The notes under the pieces: generated by a model
What the model saw: only the letters and a program-made list of their open reading frames with translations
What the model was told of the DNA's origin: nothing
The model's database searches: none
Position numbers and translations under genes: made by a program
Shown: piece after piece, positions 24,517-32,685 of the stretch
Layout: each line of letters begins with the position of its first letter
How positions within the stretch are numbered: the stretch's first letter is position 1
From: a bacterium
GTDB taxonomy: Bacteria; UBP6; UBA1177
Direction of reading: 5' to 3'
DNA length: 64,000 bases
Assembly: GCA_017405875.1 (NCBI GenBank)
Contig: JAFQZM010000022.1
Coordinates: forward strand, 1-64,000

Positions 24517-25569
24517 TCAGAATGATGCAGGCTTATCTAAGCCGTTTTCAATTTCCTCATTTGTAGGCAGAGCCGATTTTATATCGGATATATTTATGTC
24601 GTAAACTGCGACACCCAATGGTTTCTGCAATCCTTCAAAAGACCATTCAACTTTGGTGTTATCCTTCGATTTGCAGATTAGAAGACCGATTGTAGGATTG
24701 TCGTCATTGCGCTTCAAAAGTTTGTCTACAGCGGTGACATAGAAATTGAGTTTCCCGATAAATTCCGGTTTGAAAGGCACGACCTTCAGTTCCACCACAA
24801 CATAACATTTCAAATGTATGTGATAAAAAAGCATATCGATGTGATATGAAGTCCCTGAAACGACTAATTCTACCTGCCTTCCGACAAAAGCAAAACCTTT
24901 TCCCAATTCGAGAAGAAGTTTCGTAATCTCATGTATGAGGGAATCTTCCAAAGCTTCCTCGTCATAGCCCGGATGCATGGTCAGAAAATCAAATTTGTAA
25001 GGATCTTTAAGCATTTCATGAGCCAAATTTCCTTGTATCTCGCCCAGTGTGTTTTTAAAATTCGTGAGAGCTTTGCCACTGGTTTCATGCAGCTTTAATG
25101 ATAAAATGTCCTGAAGAGCGGAACGGCTCAAATTGTTTTCAACGGTTTTCCGTATGTAGAAAAACGCTTCTCCGGCATCTCTGCACTTGGTTATGATCTC
25201 GATGTGGTGACGCCACGGAACACAGAAAAATTCTCCACCAAGCTGGTGGAGTTTTTCCAAATCATGCGAATAGAACAAAAACCACTTTTTAATATACCAA
25301 AGATTTGTTGTTGAAAACCCCTTTTGTCCCGGAAAAGCCGACTTGAAATCCGAACTAAGCCTTTCAATCACGCCGCTGCCCCAGCGTTCTTCGGCTTTCT
25401 TTTCAGCAATATCACGTCCCAGAGACCAATAGAACTCAAGTAATTCGGTATTTATTTTTACAACAGCTTTTATCTGACTTGATCTGTAACGATTTTTTAA
25501 GGTTTCAAACCATGCAGAATATTCTGGATCATTGATTTTTGCAGAACCAACAATGATTTTATTTTTCAT
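24517..25569 (-). CDS. DUF1016 / YhcG-type PDDEXK nuclease, intact
   Basis: 350 residues, full length for the family. The N-terminal DUF1016 helical domain (LLEFYWSLGRDIAEKKAEER, FSTTNLWYIKKWFLFY) is joined by a variable linker to RHHIEIITKCRD and the nuclease domain: GKGFAFVGRQVELVVSGTSY, HIDMLFYHIHLKCYVVVELK (D and ExK of the PD-(D/E)xK site), FYVTAVDKLL. Homologues occur as stand-alone genes in defence and mobile regions and are thought to cut DNA; the exact role is unsettled. GGAGGTG precedes the ATG at 25569. The linker carries an AATT/TTTT palindrome (25229-25255), and the last codons (KPASF and stop) derive from a dispersed repeat. Confidence 0.85.
   Translation of the reverse strand: MKNKIIVGSAKINDPEYSAWFETLKNRYRSSQIKAVVKINTELLEFYWSLGRDIAEKKAEERWGSGVIERLSSDFKSAFPGQKGFSTTNLWYIKKWFLFYSHDLEKLHQLGGEFFCVPWRHHIEIITKCRDAGEAFFYIRKTVENNLSRSALQDILSLKLHETSGKALTNFKNTLGEIQGNLAHEMLKDPYKFDFLTMHPGYDEEALEDSLIHEITKLLLELGKGFAFVGRQVELVVSGTSYHIDMLFYHIHLKCYVVVELKVVPFKPEFIGKLNFYVTAVDKLLKRNDDNPTIGLLICKSKDNTKVEWSFEGLQKPLGVAVYDINISDIKSALPTNEEIENGLDKPASF
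25229..25255. repeat. AATT/TTTT-flanked palindrome inside intact DUF1016 gene
   Basis: CTCCACCA, AGC, TGGTGGAG: 8-base perfect arms flanked by AATT and TTTT. On the coding strand it gives E-K-[LHQLGG]-E-F directly before the conserved RHH block. Length, flanks, frame and position match the palindrome at 14421-14447, but the arm sequence is unrelated. Confidence 0.85.
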
Positions 25570-25732
25570 TAACACCTCCAATAATTGCAAAATCAATTTG
25601 TAAAGATCTCGACGAGGTTTTTTATATAAAATAGCATGAAAAAAATCAAATTTTATCTAAATAATTATGCTTGCAAATTTAGAATTTATGAAAAGCTTTC
25701 ATAGAATCCATGAAATTTCCCACCTTTTATCT

Positions 25733-25921
25733 GAAATCAAATCCGGCGAAAACTGAACCTCAAAAAACCTGCGGGCGGGATAAACACGCTCCGACAAAAC
25801 CGCCTGAATTTTAAGACCACACACGCCATTGTCATCTTGAACAAATGTGAAAGATCTCGGAGATTCTTCGCTCACGCTCAGAATGACGACATTTTGTTGC
25901 TTCGACAGGCTCAGCAACCGC
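25733..25921. repeat. dispersed repeat, copy 4 (3' of the alpha/beta hydrolase gene)
   Basis: Matches copy 3 from GAAATCAAATCCGGCG to TTCGACAGGCTCAGCAACCG, about 190 bases. The sub-block read in reverse as TCATTCTGAGCGTGAGCGA resembles short repeats seen in many unrelated genomes. It ends 25 bases from the hydrolase stop. The 377-base gap 25570-25946 holds this repeat and no gene. Confidence 0.85.
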
Positions 25922-25946
25922 GGCATGTCTACGGTATGTGGCGATC

Positions 25947-26627
25947 CTATTTCTGTAAAAATTCAAGCACTTTCTTATTGAATTCTCTAGGATTTCTGCT
26001 GGCGATGAAGTGGTCGCCTTTGATGAAGGAAAGTTCGGCTCCCGGGATATTTGCCGCGATAAGTTTAGTGTGGTATCCCTTTATCATGTCGTCAGTTCCG
26101 GCGATGACGAGTGTCGGGGCTTTGATCGCAGCGAGTTCTTCAGGCTTTATGTTCGGGTCGTTTACCATCAGACCGAGCATTTCCGCCTTTGCTTTTGCAG
26201 AGTCGCTTCTGCCGGCGAAGAGTTTTGCTATCCTGTAGCCGATCTCGATCGGGAGCTGCGTCATCAGCTTTACTCCGCGTGCATCGAGATTGCCGCCGTT
26301 CAGTATGAGTTTGTTCACAAGAGCAGGGTATTTGAGCGCAAAGATCATAGCGATATTTGCTCCGTCGGAAAAGCCTAAAATATCTGCCTTTTCAATATGT
26401 CGGATCGTCATGAATCCGGCGAGATCATCCGCAAACTGCCTGATGGTAAAGGGGGCAGAGCCTCTTGCAGTCTTTCCGTGTCCTCTCGTGTCAAGCGCAT
26501 AGACGTGATAGAGCGGGGAGAAAGCGCTTATCTGGTTTTCGAAATAGGTGGAATCCTCTCCGTTTCCGTGAAGAAGGATCAGCGGAAAGCCGTTTCCCTG
26601 CTCGATGAAATGATGCTGTATATCCAT
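25947..26627 (-). CDS. alpha/beta hydrolase
   Basis: 226 residues with the alpha/beta hydrolase fold. The oxyanion region is LILLHGNGED, the nucleophile elbow is GFSDG (S87), an acid is likely at D179/D180 in GTDDMIKG and the catalytic histidine is H206 in KGDHF. RGHGKT near residue 50 is a family landmark. No signal peptide. Substrate unknown; it may be an esterase or other small-molecule hydrolase. It starts only two bases after the stop of the htrA-like gene, so the two are probably cotranscribed. A dispersed repeat lies just beyond its stop. Confidence 0.8.
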   Translation of the reverse strand: MDIQHHFIEQGNGFPLILLHGNGEDSTYFENQISAFSPLYHVYALDTRGHGKTARGSAPFTIRQFADDLAGFMTIRHIEKADILGFSDGANIAMIFALKYPALVNKLILNGGNLDARGVKLMTQLPIEIGYRIAKLFAGRSDSAKAKAEMLGLMVNDPNIKPEELAAIKAPTLVIAGTDDMIKGYHTKLIAANIPGAELSFIKGDHFIASRNPREFNKKVLEFLQK

Positions 26628-26629
26628 TG

Positions 26630-27964
26630 CTATCTGTTGATTACCACGATGAAATCACGACCGTTTCTGTTGATCGTGAAGAGGAGTTTCTTCGATTTGT
26701 TTATGATCTGGTTCGCTTCCGCGGCGTTTTTGACCCGTTTTTTGTTGATTGCGACTATCACATCGCCGTTCATAAGTCCGGCGGAGAAGGCGAGCGAGCC
26801 CTGTTCGACGTTGGAAACTGTGATCTTTCCTTTGTTGTCGGTGAGCGTGAGGCCTATCTCGTCGAGGACTTTCTGGTCAAGTTCCTGCGGAGTTTCAGAA
26901 ATCTGGTAGTTTTTGTCGAGAACGACGTCTAACTTCATCGCTTTGCCGTTACGGATTATTTCGAGCGGTATCTTCTTGCCGTAAGGGCTGAACGCGACTG
27001 CCGTTCTGAACTGCGAGATGTTTTCTACTTCCTTGCCGTCGAATTTCGTGATGAGGTCGTACTGCTGAAGTCCCGCTTTGTCCGCCGGGCTTTTCGGTTC
27101 AACGCTGGAGACAAGGATGCCGTTTACGGATTTATCGATCTCGAAGTAGCTTCGCATATCGTCGTTGAGTTCCTGGATCATGATCCCCATCATAGCGCGC
27201 TGGATCTTTTTGCCGGTTTTAAGCTGCTGCGTGATGTCCTTGACCATGTTTGCCGGAACTGCGAGACCGATTCCCATGTAGCCGCCTGACTGCGAAAGGA
27301 TCGCGGTGTTCATGCCGATGACTTCGCCTTCGATATTGAGCAGCGGGCCGCCGGAGTTGCCGGGGTTGATCGCCGCATCGGTCTGGATGAAGTCTTCGTA
27401 ATCGGTGACACGCATGCCGCTTCTCCCTTTTGCCGAGACGATGCCGAATGTTACGCTGTTCGAAAGACCGAACGGGTTGCCTATCGCGATCGCGAAACTG
27501 CCGACTTTTATCTTGTCAGAATCGGCGAACTTGAGTTCCTGAATCTCTCCTTTTTTGAATTCTTCTATTTTGATGAGACCGACATCAGTGTGAGGGTCCG
27601 TGCCGATGAGTTTCGCGTTGAAAGTCTTGCCGTCAATAATGACTTCGATCTTTTCTGCTTTCTGAACGACGTGGTTGTTCGTAACGATGAAACCTTCCTT
27701 GTCGTCGATAACGAAACCCGATCCCTGCGCCTGGCTTTTTCTGCTGCGCGGCTGTGTCGGATTGCCGAAAAAGAAGTCGAAAAAGGGGTCTCTCATTCTC
27801 TGCTGCTCGGTTATCTCGACTTTGATCGAAGCGACGCTTTTTTTCGCCTTTTCCGAAACTTTGATGATCTCCTGCTCGAAATCCTTCATGTCCGAAGCGC
27901 CGAGCTGAGCGAAAGAAAAGAACAAAAAGAGCGGTAAAAACAAAAATTTTGCTAAATTTTTCAT
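26630..27964 (-). CDS. HtrA/DegP-type periplasmic serine protease
   Basis: 444 residues with a signal peptide (KFLFLPLFLFFSFAQLGA). The trypsin-like domain has the complete triad H98 (TNNHVV), D127 (HTDVGL) and S204 (NPGNSGGPL). Two PDZ domains follow (from about GILVSSVEPKSPADKAGL and GLTLTDNKGKITVSNVEQ). This is the standard DegP/DegQ plan: degradation and chaperoning of misfolded envelope proteins. GGAGGA precedes the ATG at 27964; the GTG/TTG-type extension to 27991 is unlikely. The presence of several exported Cys-rich proteins downstream fits such a quality-control enzyme. Confidence 0.93.
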   Translation of the reverse strand: MKNLAKFLFLPLFLFFSFAQLGASDMKDFEQEIIKVSEKAKKSVASIKVEITEQQRMRDPFFDFFFGNPTQPRSRKSQAQGSGFVIDDKEGFIVTNNHVVQKAEKIEVIIDGKTFNAKLIGTDPHTDVGLIKIEEFKKGEIQELKFADSDKIKVGSFAIAIGNPFGLSNSVTFGIVSAKGRSGMRVTDYEDFIQTDAAINPGNSGGPLLNIEGEVIGMNTAILSQSGGYMGIGLAVPANMVKDITQQLKTGKKIQRAMMGIMIQELNDDMRSYFEIDKSVNGILVSSVEPKSPADKAGLQQYDLITKFDGKEVENISQFRTAVAFSPYGKKIPLEIIRNGKAMKLDVVLDKNYQISETPQELDQKVLDEIGLTLTDNKGKITVSNVEQGSLAFSAGLMNGDVIVAINKKRVKNAAEANQIINKSKKLLFTINRNGRDFIVVINR

Positions 27965-28057
27965 ATTTTCCTCCAACAAAAAAACTCTCAATAAACAAAT
28001 CCCCGCTTTTATTTATTTCCGTTTTGCGGAAAGAAAAGGGGGAAGGAGAAATTTTTA

Positions 28058-28984
28058 TCAGTAGTAGAATCCGGCGACGATAAGGTATCCGATATCTTTT
28101 TGAGTCGATTTTTTGCCGTCGTTTTCTCGGAATTCCGCCGATCCGAGAACTCCGACACCGAGTTTAGGTCGTATTTTCCCGGCGATCTCAAACGGAAGGA
28201 CGTAGGACATGCTTGCCGAGTATTCAAGAAAGTTCTGGGTCACGCCGACTTTGTCGAAAACGTATTTTCCGGACCTTTTTTTGAGCACTGCCGACTTGTA
28301 TTTTGCCTGCCAGAATGAAAAATTTCCGCTCAGAAGGATTCCGCCGAAAGGGGAGAAACTGAAAAGGACCTCTTCAGAAAGCTCGACAGCCGGAACCTGC
28401 CACTTGACCGAATCAGTTTCGTAAACGCGCAGGGTGAGCGGATCAAAGAAAAGCGTCTGGTCTGTGAAAAGGCAGTAGGTCGGGTAGAAAACAAAGGTGA
28501 AACGGTTGTTTATGCGCTCTGTGTATTTATCGATCCTGAGTTTCAGAAAGGGAAAGATCATGTCGAGCTGAGTTGTGTCTTCAAAAGTGACGGTAGAATC
28601 TTCAAGGTCGAAATAACCGAATTCCTCGTTTTTCACCCGTTTGTATTCGACTCCGACACTGAGTGCGAAAAGAGCAGGATCTTTCTTTACATAAAACCCG
28701 ATAACTTCGGCTCCAACGACGAAAGTTTTCGAAAAAAGGGCGTATTTACTCTTTTCATAGTTTTCCAAACTCTTTTTTTCAGCCGCGATGTAGTAGTTTC
28801 CGTACAAAGATGAAAAAATATCTGAGGTGTAGTGCCAGAGAATGTCGGCTGCCGGAATGAAGCCCGAAGTCTGGCTGTACTGGATGTTAACGCTGAATTT
28901 GTTCTGAGGCGCTTCATCTTTGGCGAAAGCGGTAAAAAGTGAAAATATAATGAGTGTGAAAAATAAGTATTTGATTTTATTCAT
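28058..28984 (-). CDS. predicted outer-membrane beta-barrel protein
   Basis: 308 residues, not assigned to a named family. A signal peptide (KYLFFTLIIFSLFTAFA) is followed by alternating hydrophobic/polar strands typical of barrels (FSVNIQYSQTSG, SLYGNYYIAAE, NRFTFVFYPTYCLF) and a C-terminal aromatic ending GYLIVAGFYY, as in outer-membrane proteins recognised by BamA. The ATG overlaps the stop of the upstream Cys-rich lipoprotein gene (TAATG), so the pair is translationally coupled and may work together at the cell surface. Confidence 0.6.
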   Translation of the reverse strand: MNKIKYLFFTLIIFSLFTAFAKDEAPQNKFSVNIQYSQTSGFIPAADILWHYTSDIFSSLYGNYYIAAEKKSLENYEKSKYALFSKTFVVGAEVIGFYVKKDPALFALSVGVEYKRVKNEEFGYFDLEDSTVTFEDTTQLDMIFPFLKLRIDKYTERINNRFTFVFYPTYCLFTDQTLFFDPLTLRVYETDSVKWQVPAVELSEEVLFSFSPFGGILLSGNFSFWQAKYKSAVLKKRSGKYVFDKVGVTQNFLEYSASMSYVLPFEIAGKIRPKLGVGVLGSAEFRENDGKKSTQKDIGYLIVAGFYY

Positions 28985-30639
28985 TATTTGCTCATGTCAA
29001 TGATCCAGAAATCGAGGTCGCTTTTGTGCAGATAGGATGTCGTCTGCGAATTCATGTAGACGGTTTTTGCCTGCGATTCCTGATTGTTGGGTTCATAGTT
29101 CGAAACGTCGGTGAAATTTTCTTTATCGGAAATCCATTTGTCGTTATCCCACGAACCGACGCCGATTGAGTAGACTCCTTCGGTGTTAAGCGTTAGACTC
29201 TGTGCGATGAGTTTGTATTTTGCATCCGGCCGGTAGGGGACCCAGACGACGCTCGACATGCTTATTATCTCGCGGTGCGGTGAGAGGAGAATGAACGGGT
29301 TCGACATCGTGGAATAAAGGTAAATCGGCACAGCTTTTCTGAAAATCCGCAGGGTTACGACATCTTCCCAGGTTTCACCGTTTATATCTTTGAGCGAAAC
29401 TGTGAATTCGACATCGTGATAGACTGCATTTTTCAGGTTTGTAATCTTTGAAAAGGGGATAGTTTCAATGGAAAAACTGTATGATACGTAACTTTCCGGC
29501 TCTATTGTGCCTAAAATCTCGTCCTTTGCTTCTACTTTGACCGAGGTGTCATCGGTTTTAAGCGAGATCGTTGTGGCAGAAGCGTCCTGATTTCCGAGAT
29601 TGTAGACGCGGAGACGGACCGTGTAGCGGTTTCCCTCTTCGCTGTTATCGCGGTCTTCGGCGTAGTAAACATCGTTTGTCGAGTTGAGAAGCGCCTTGTA
29701 AATGTAGCCGTTTTTTGAAAAGTAGAAGTTCCCGGCATTGAGGTGGTCTGCGATGGTCTGCGTCACGCTGGTGCTTCCGACCGAAATCGTGTATTCGCCT
29801 GAAACTATGCCGTTAAACTCGGTGTTGCCGTCGCTTCCCGAAGTCTCTTCATAAGTTTCGCCCGAATCCTGCGTGTTTTCAAGGACTACGTCGATCCCGC
29901 CGACACCGCTTCCCGAAGGCGATTTCGTGAAAGTTCCGGCCCGTTTTACGTTCAGTTTCAGAGTCGCGTCGGTAATACTGTTGCGGATTAGCCTGAAAGT
30001 CTCGCCTTCAGTCGCTATCTCAAGCATATTGTCGTCGATTTTCGTAATCGATTCCGGGATGAACTGACTGTTGTATGAGCCTCTCGTGATGCCGTTTGTT
30101 CCGAGATAGAAATCGGAACCGTTATCGAGCCTGAACCACTTCCCGCGGAAAGCCTTTTTTATCTTAGGAACGCACTTCGGCTCGTAGTATTCATTTGTTG
30201 AATAGCATGCGCCGCTTTCGACGATTTCGCTTTCTGGGAATAGTAATTTGCAGTTTTTCTGTTTTTCCCAGACATGTCCTGTGTATAAGTGCTCAAAGCT
30301 CTCGCATTTTTCGATATCGTCGCCGTTGCAGCGGTAACTGCCGCCGTGTTCGCAGGTGTATTTGGACGGTACAGAGCATGAGCATGAGTATGAGTGAGTG
30401 CTGCATGACGGTGTTCCGATATCGGAGGGGCACCCGATTGCGCAGTTTTTGACCTGTTCCCAGTAGTAGTCCCCGCCGTTCGGACGGCACTGTTCAAGAT
30501 AAATCCCGTTGCACTGGTAAGAGTAGGCATTCGAACTTGAGCAGTCGCCGAAACAGGATGAAACCAAAAAAGCGAGAGACGAAACGAAAAACAGAAAAAA
30601 TCCGTATTTATATCTTGAAATCACTGCTTTTTTTGTCAT
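28984..30639 (-). CDS. Cys-rich surface lipoprotein, function unknown
   Basis: 551 residues. A lipobox (FLVSSC) ends the signal peptide. The next 130 residues are Cys-rich with repeats of the form YxCNGxxLExC and NCxxGC (SYQCNGIYLEQC, SYRCNGDDIEKC). A middle region has carboxypeptidase-regulatory-like and CARDB-like sandwiches (SGEYTISVGSTSVTQ, RVYNLGNQDASATTI). The C-terminus resembles a bacterial pre-peptidase domain (NYEPNNQESQ then DLDFWIID). GAGGAAAA lies before the ATG. It is the first gene of a pair with the beta-barrel gene. No enzyme motif was seen. Confidence 0.62.
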   Translation of the reverse strand: MTKKAVISRYKYGFFLFFVSSLAFLVSSCFGDCSSSNAYSYQCNGIYLEQCRPNGGDYYWEQVKNCAIGCPSDIGTPSCSTHSYSCSCSVPSKYTCEHGGSYRCNGDDIEKCESFEHLYTGHVWEKQKNCKLLFPESEIVESGACYSTNEYYEPKCVPKIKKAFRGKWFRLDNGSDFYLGTNGITRGSYNSQFIPESITKIDDNMLEIATEGETFRLIRNSITDATLKLNVKRAGTFTKSPSGSGVGGIDVVLENTQDSGETYEETSGSDGNTEFNGIVSGEYTISVGSTSVTQTIADHLNAGNFYFSKNGYIYKALLNSTNDVYYAEDRDNSEEGNRYTVRLRVYNLGNQDASATTISLKTDDTSVKVEAKDEILGTIEPESYVSYSFSIETIPFSKITNLKNAVYHDVEFTVSLKDINGETWEDVVTLRIFRKAVPIYLYSTMSNPFILLSPHREIISMSSVVWVPYRPDAKYKLIAQSLTLNTEGVYSIGVGSWDNDKWISDKENFTDVSNYEPNNQESQAKTVYMNSQTTSYLHKSDLDFWIIDMSK

Positions 30640-30726
30640 TTTTCCTCGAATCTCAGTAAAAAACTAAAAGTTGTTTATTTTAAGGAATAGGGGAAAATAG
30701 TCAAGATGGAGTAAGGGTGCGGTTTC

Positions 30727-32580
30727 TTAGCTGTTTTCCTTGAGGCTTTCCATATATTCTTTGCCGCGCATAGCGTGACGCAGAGCAGCTGAAAGAACGG
30801 TTTTTCTGAGTCTGAGTGAATTCGGGGTGACTTCGACGAGTTCGTCTTCGTTGATGAAATGAATCGCCCTTTCGAGAGTCATCGGTTTGACAGGGGTGAG
30901 CGTTACGGCGTCATCCTTTCCGGCTGCACGCATGTTCGTGAGCTTCTTTGCCTTGCAGGGGTTGACGTCGATGTCGAGGTCTTTCGAGTGCTCGCCGATG
31001 ATCATTCCTTCGTAAACCGGCATTCCTGGAGTTATAAAAAGTTCGCCGCGCGGCTCAAGGTTGAAAAGTGCGTATGCGATGGCTTCACCCTGCCTGTCGG
31101 AAACGATCGAACCCGTGAATCTGACAGGGAAGTTGCCGCGGTATTCTTCATATCCTTCAAAAAGCGTGTTGAGAGTTCCGGTGCCTTTCGTATCGGTTAG
31201 GAACTGGTCACGGTAGCCGATAAGTCCGCGTGAAGGAACTGTGAATTCCATGAAAGCGCGTTCGTTTGCCGAGTTGACGAGATTGGTCATTCTTCCTTTT
31301 CTTGCCGAAAGTTTCTCGGTTACGATGCCCGTGAACATTTCGTGGCATTCGATGTAAACGTGCTCGATCGGCTCGTATTTTTTGCCGTCGATCTCTTTGT
31401 AAATAACGGTCGGTCTGCCGACGCAGAGTTCGAAGCCTTCACGCCTCATCTGCTCGACGATGATCGCCATCTGAAGCTCGCCACGCCCTTTGACTATGAC
31501 GTAATCGTTCGTTTCGGGCTCTTCCAGCCTGATCGAAACGTTCATCAGAGTCTCTTTGTGAAGTCTCTCCTTGATTTTTCTGAGCTGGACATATTTTCCA
31601 TCTTTCCCTGCCAAAGGACCGTTGTTTATCGTGAAGACCATGCTGACTGTCGGTTCATCGACTTTGATTCTCGGAAGTGCGACGGGCTGATCTATCGTTG
31701 CAACCGTGTCACCGATGTGGACGTCTTCGATTCCGGCGAGAATTACGATGTCACCGGGTTCGACTATTTCGGCATCAACGAGTTTAACGCCCTGATAAAG
31801 CTGGAGTTTCGACACTTTAAGGCGTGCCTGCTCGTTGCCTTCCTTGATGCAGACAAGCGACTCGTTGCAGTGGACGCTGCCGTTTACGACTTTGCCTATC
31901 GCAAGTCTGCCGAGGTAGTCGTTGTAGCTCAGATCGGTGACGAGCATCTGGAAAGGCTGCTCAGGATCGTAGAGCGGACCTTTCGTGAATTCGATGATCT
32001 TATCCATGAGGATGTGGAGGTTTTCGCCTTTTTCCTCAAGCGTTTCCTGAGCTATTCCGTCACGACCTATCGCGTAGAGAACAGGGAAGTCAAGCTGTTC
32101 GTCGTCAGCCCCCAAGTCTATGAAAAGATTGCCGATTTCGTTAAGAACTTCCTGCGGTCTCGCATCTTTTCTATCGATCTTATTTATGACGACCATGATC
32201 TGGAGCTTCGCTTCGAGAGCCTTTCTGAGAACGAATCTCGTCTGCGGAAGAGGACCTTCTGACGCGTCAACGAGAAGTATCGCGCTGTCCGCCATGAAAA
32301 GCGCACGCTCGACTTCGCCGCCGAAATCAGCGTGTCCGGGAGTGTCGATGATGTTGATTTTTACCCCTTTCCATACGACCGAGCAGTTTTTCGCAGCGAT
32401 CGTGATGCCGCGCTCGCGCTCAAGATCCATGTTGTCCATGATCCTGTCGTTTACTACTTCGCCTTCGCGGAATACGCCGCTCTGCTTGAACATCGCATCG
32501 ACGAGAGTTGTTTTGCCGTGGTCAACGTGAGCGATTATCGCCACGTTCCTGATTTTGTCGTTTCTTACTAAATTGCCCAT
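30727..32580 (-). CDS. typA: ribosome-associated GTPase TypA/BipA
   Basis: 617 residues, usual length. An EF-G-like translational GTPase that acts in 50S subunit assembly and stress adaptation. G1 is AHVDHGKT, G2 region RERGITI, G3 DTPGHADF, G4 NKID. Domain III/V and the BipA-specific C-terminal domain are present (GRGELQMAIIVEQMRREGFE, SRGLIGYRDQFLTDTKGTG). GGAA precedes the ATG at 32580. Nothing unusual. Confidence 0.96.
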   Translation of the reverse strand: MGNLVRNDKIRNVAIIAHVDHGKTTLVDAMFKQSGVFREGEVVNDRIMDNMDLERERGITIAAKNCSVVWKGVKINIIDTPGHADFGGEVERALFMADSAILLVDASEGPLPQTRFVLRKALEAKLQIMVVINKIDRKDARPQEVLNEIGNLFIDLGADDEQLDFPVLYAIGRDGIAQETLEEKGENLHILMDKIIEFTKGPLYDPEQPFQMLVTDLSYNDYLGRLAIGKVVNGSVHCNESLVCIKEGNEQARLKVSKLQLYQGVKLVDAEIVEPGDIVILAGIEDVHIGDTVATIDQPVALPRIKVDEPTVSMVFTINNGPLAGKDGKYVQLRKIKERLHKETLMNVSIRLEEPETNDYVIVKGRGELQMAIIVEQMRREGFELCVGRPTVIYKEIDGKKYEPIEHVYIECHEMFTGIVTEKLSARKGRMTNLVNSANERAFMEFTVPSRGLIGYRDQFLTDTKGTGTLNTLFEGYEEYRGNFPVRFTGSIVSDRQGEAIAYALFNLEPRGELFITPGMPVYEGMIIGEHSKDLDIDVNPCKAKKLTNMRAAGKDDAVTLTPVKPMTLERAIHFINEDELVEVTPNSLRLRKTVLSAALRHAMRGKEYMESLKENS

Positions 32581-32685
32581 CTGTTTCCTTCATTAAAAGA
32601 CCGTTTTTCAAAAAACGCGCGTAATTTATTTAGAGTTTTTCCAATTTCAAGAAAAATATTGAATTTTGTTGAAAAATCAGCGGAA

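Noticed and set aside
22471-25921. Integron attC array
   Set aside because: The gene-plus-repeat layout is suggestive, but no R'/R'' core sites of the GTTRRRY type and no integrase gene were found.
22471-25921. CRISPR array
   Set aside because: Repeats are long, few and separated by genes, not by uniform short spacers; no cas gene is in the window.
31342-32262. 306-codon plus-strand frame
   Set aside because: Opposite typA, a well-supported conserved gene; no domain motif in the antisense product.
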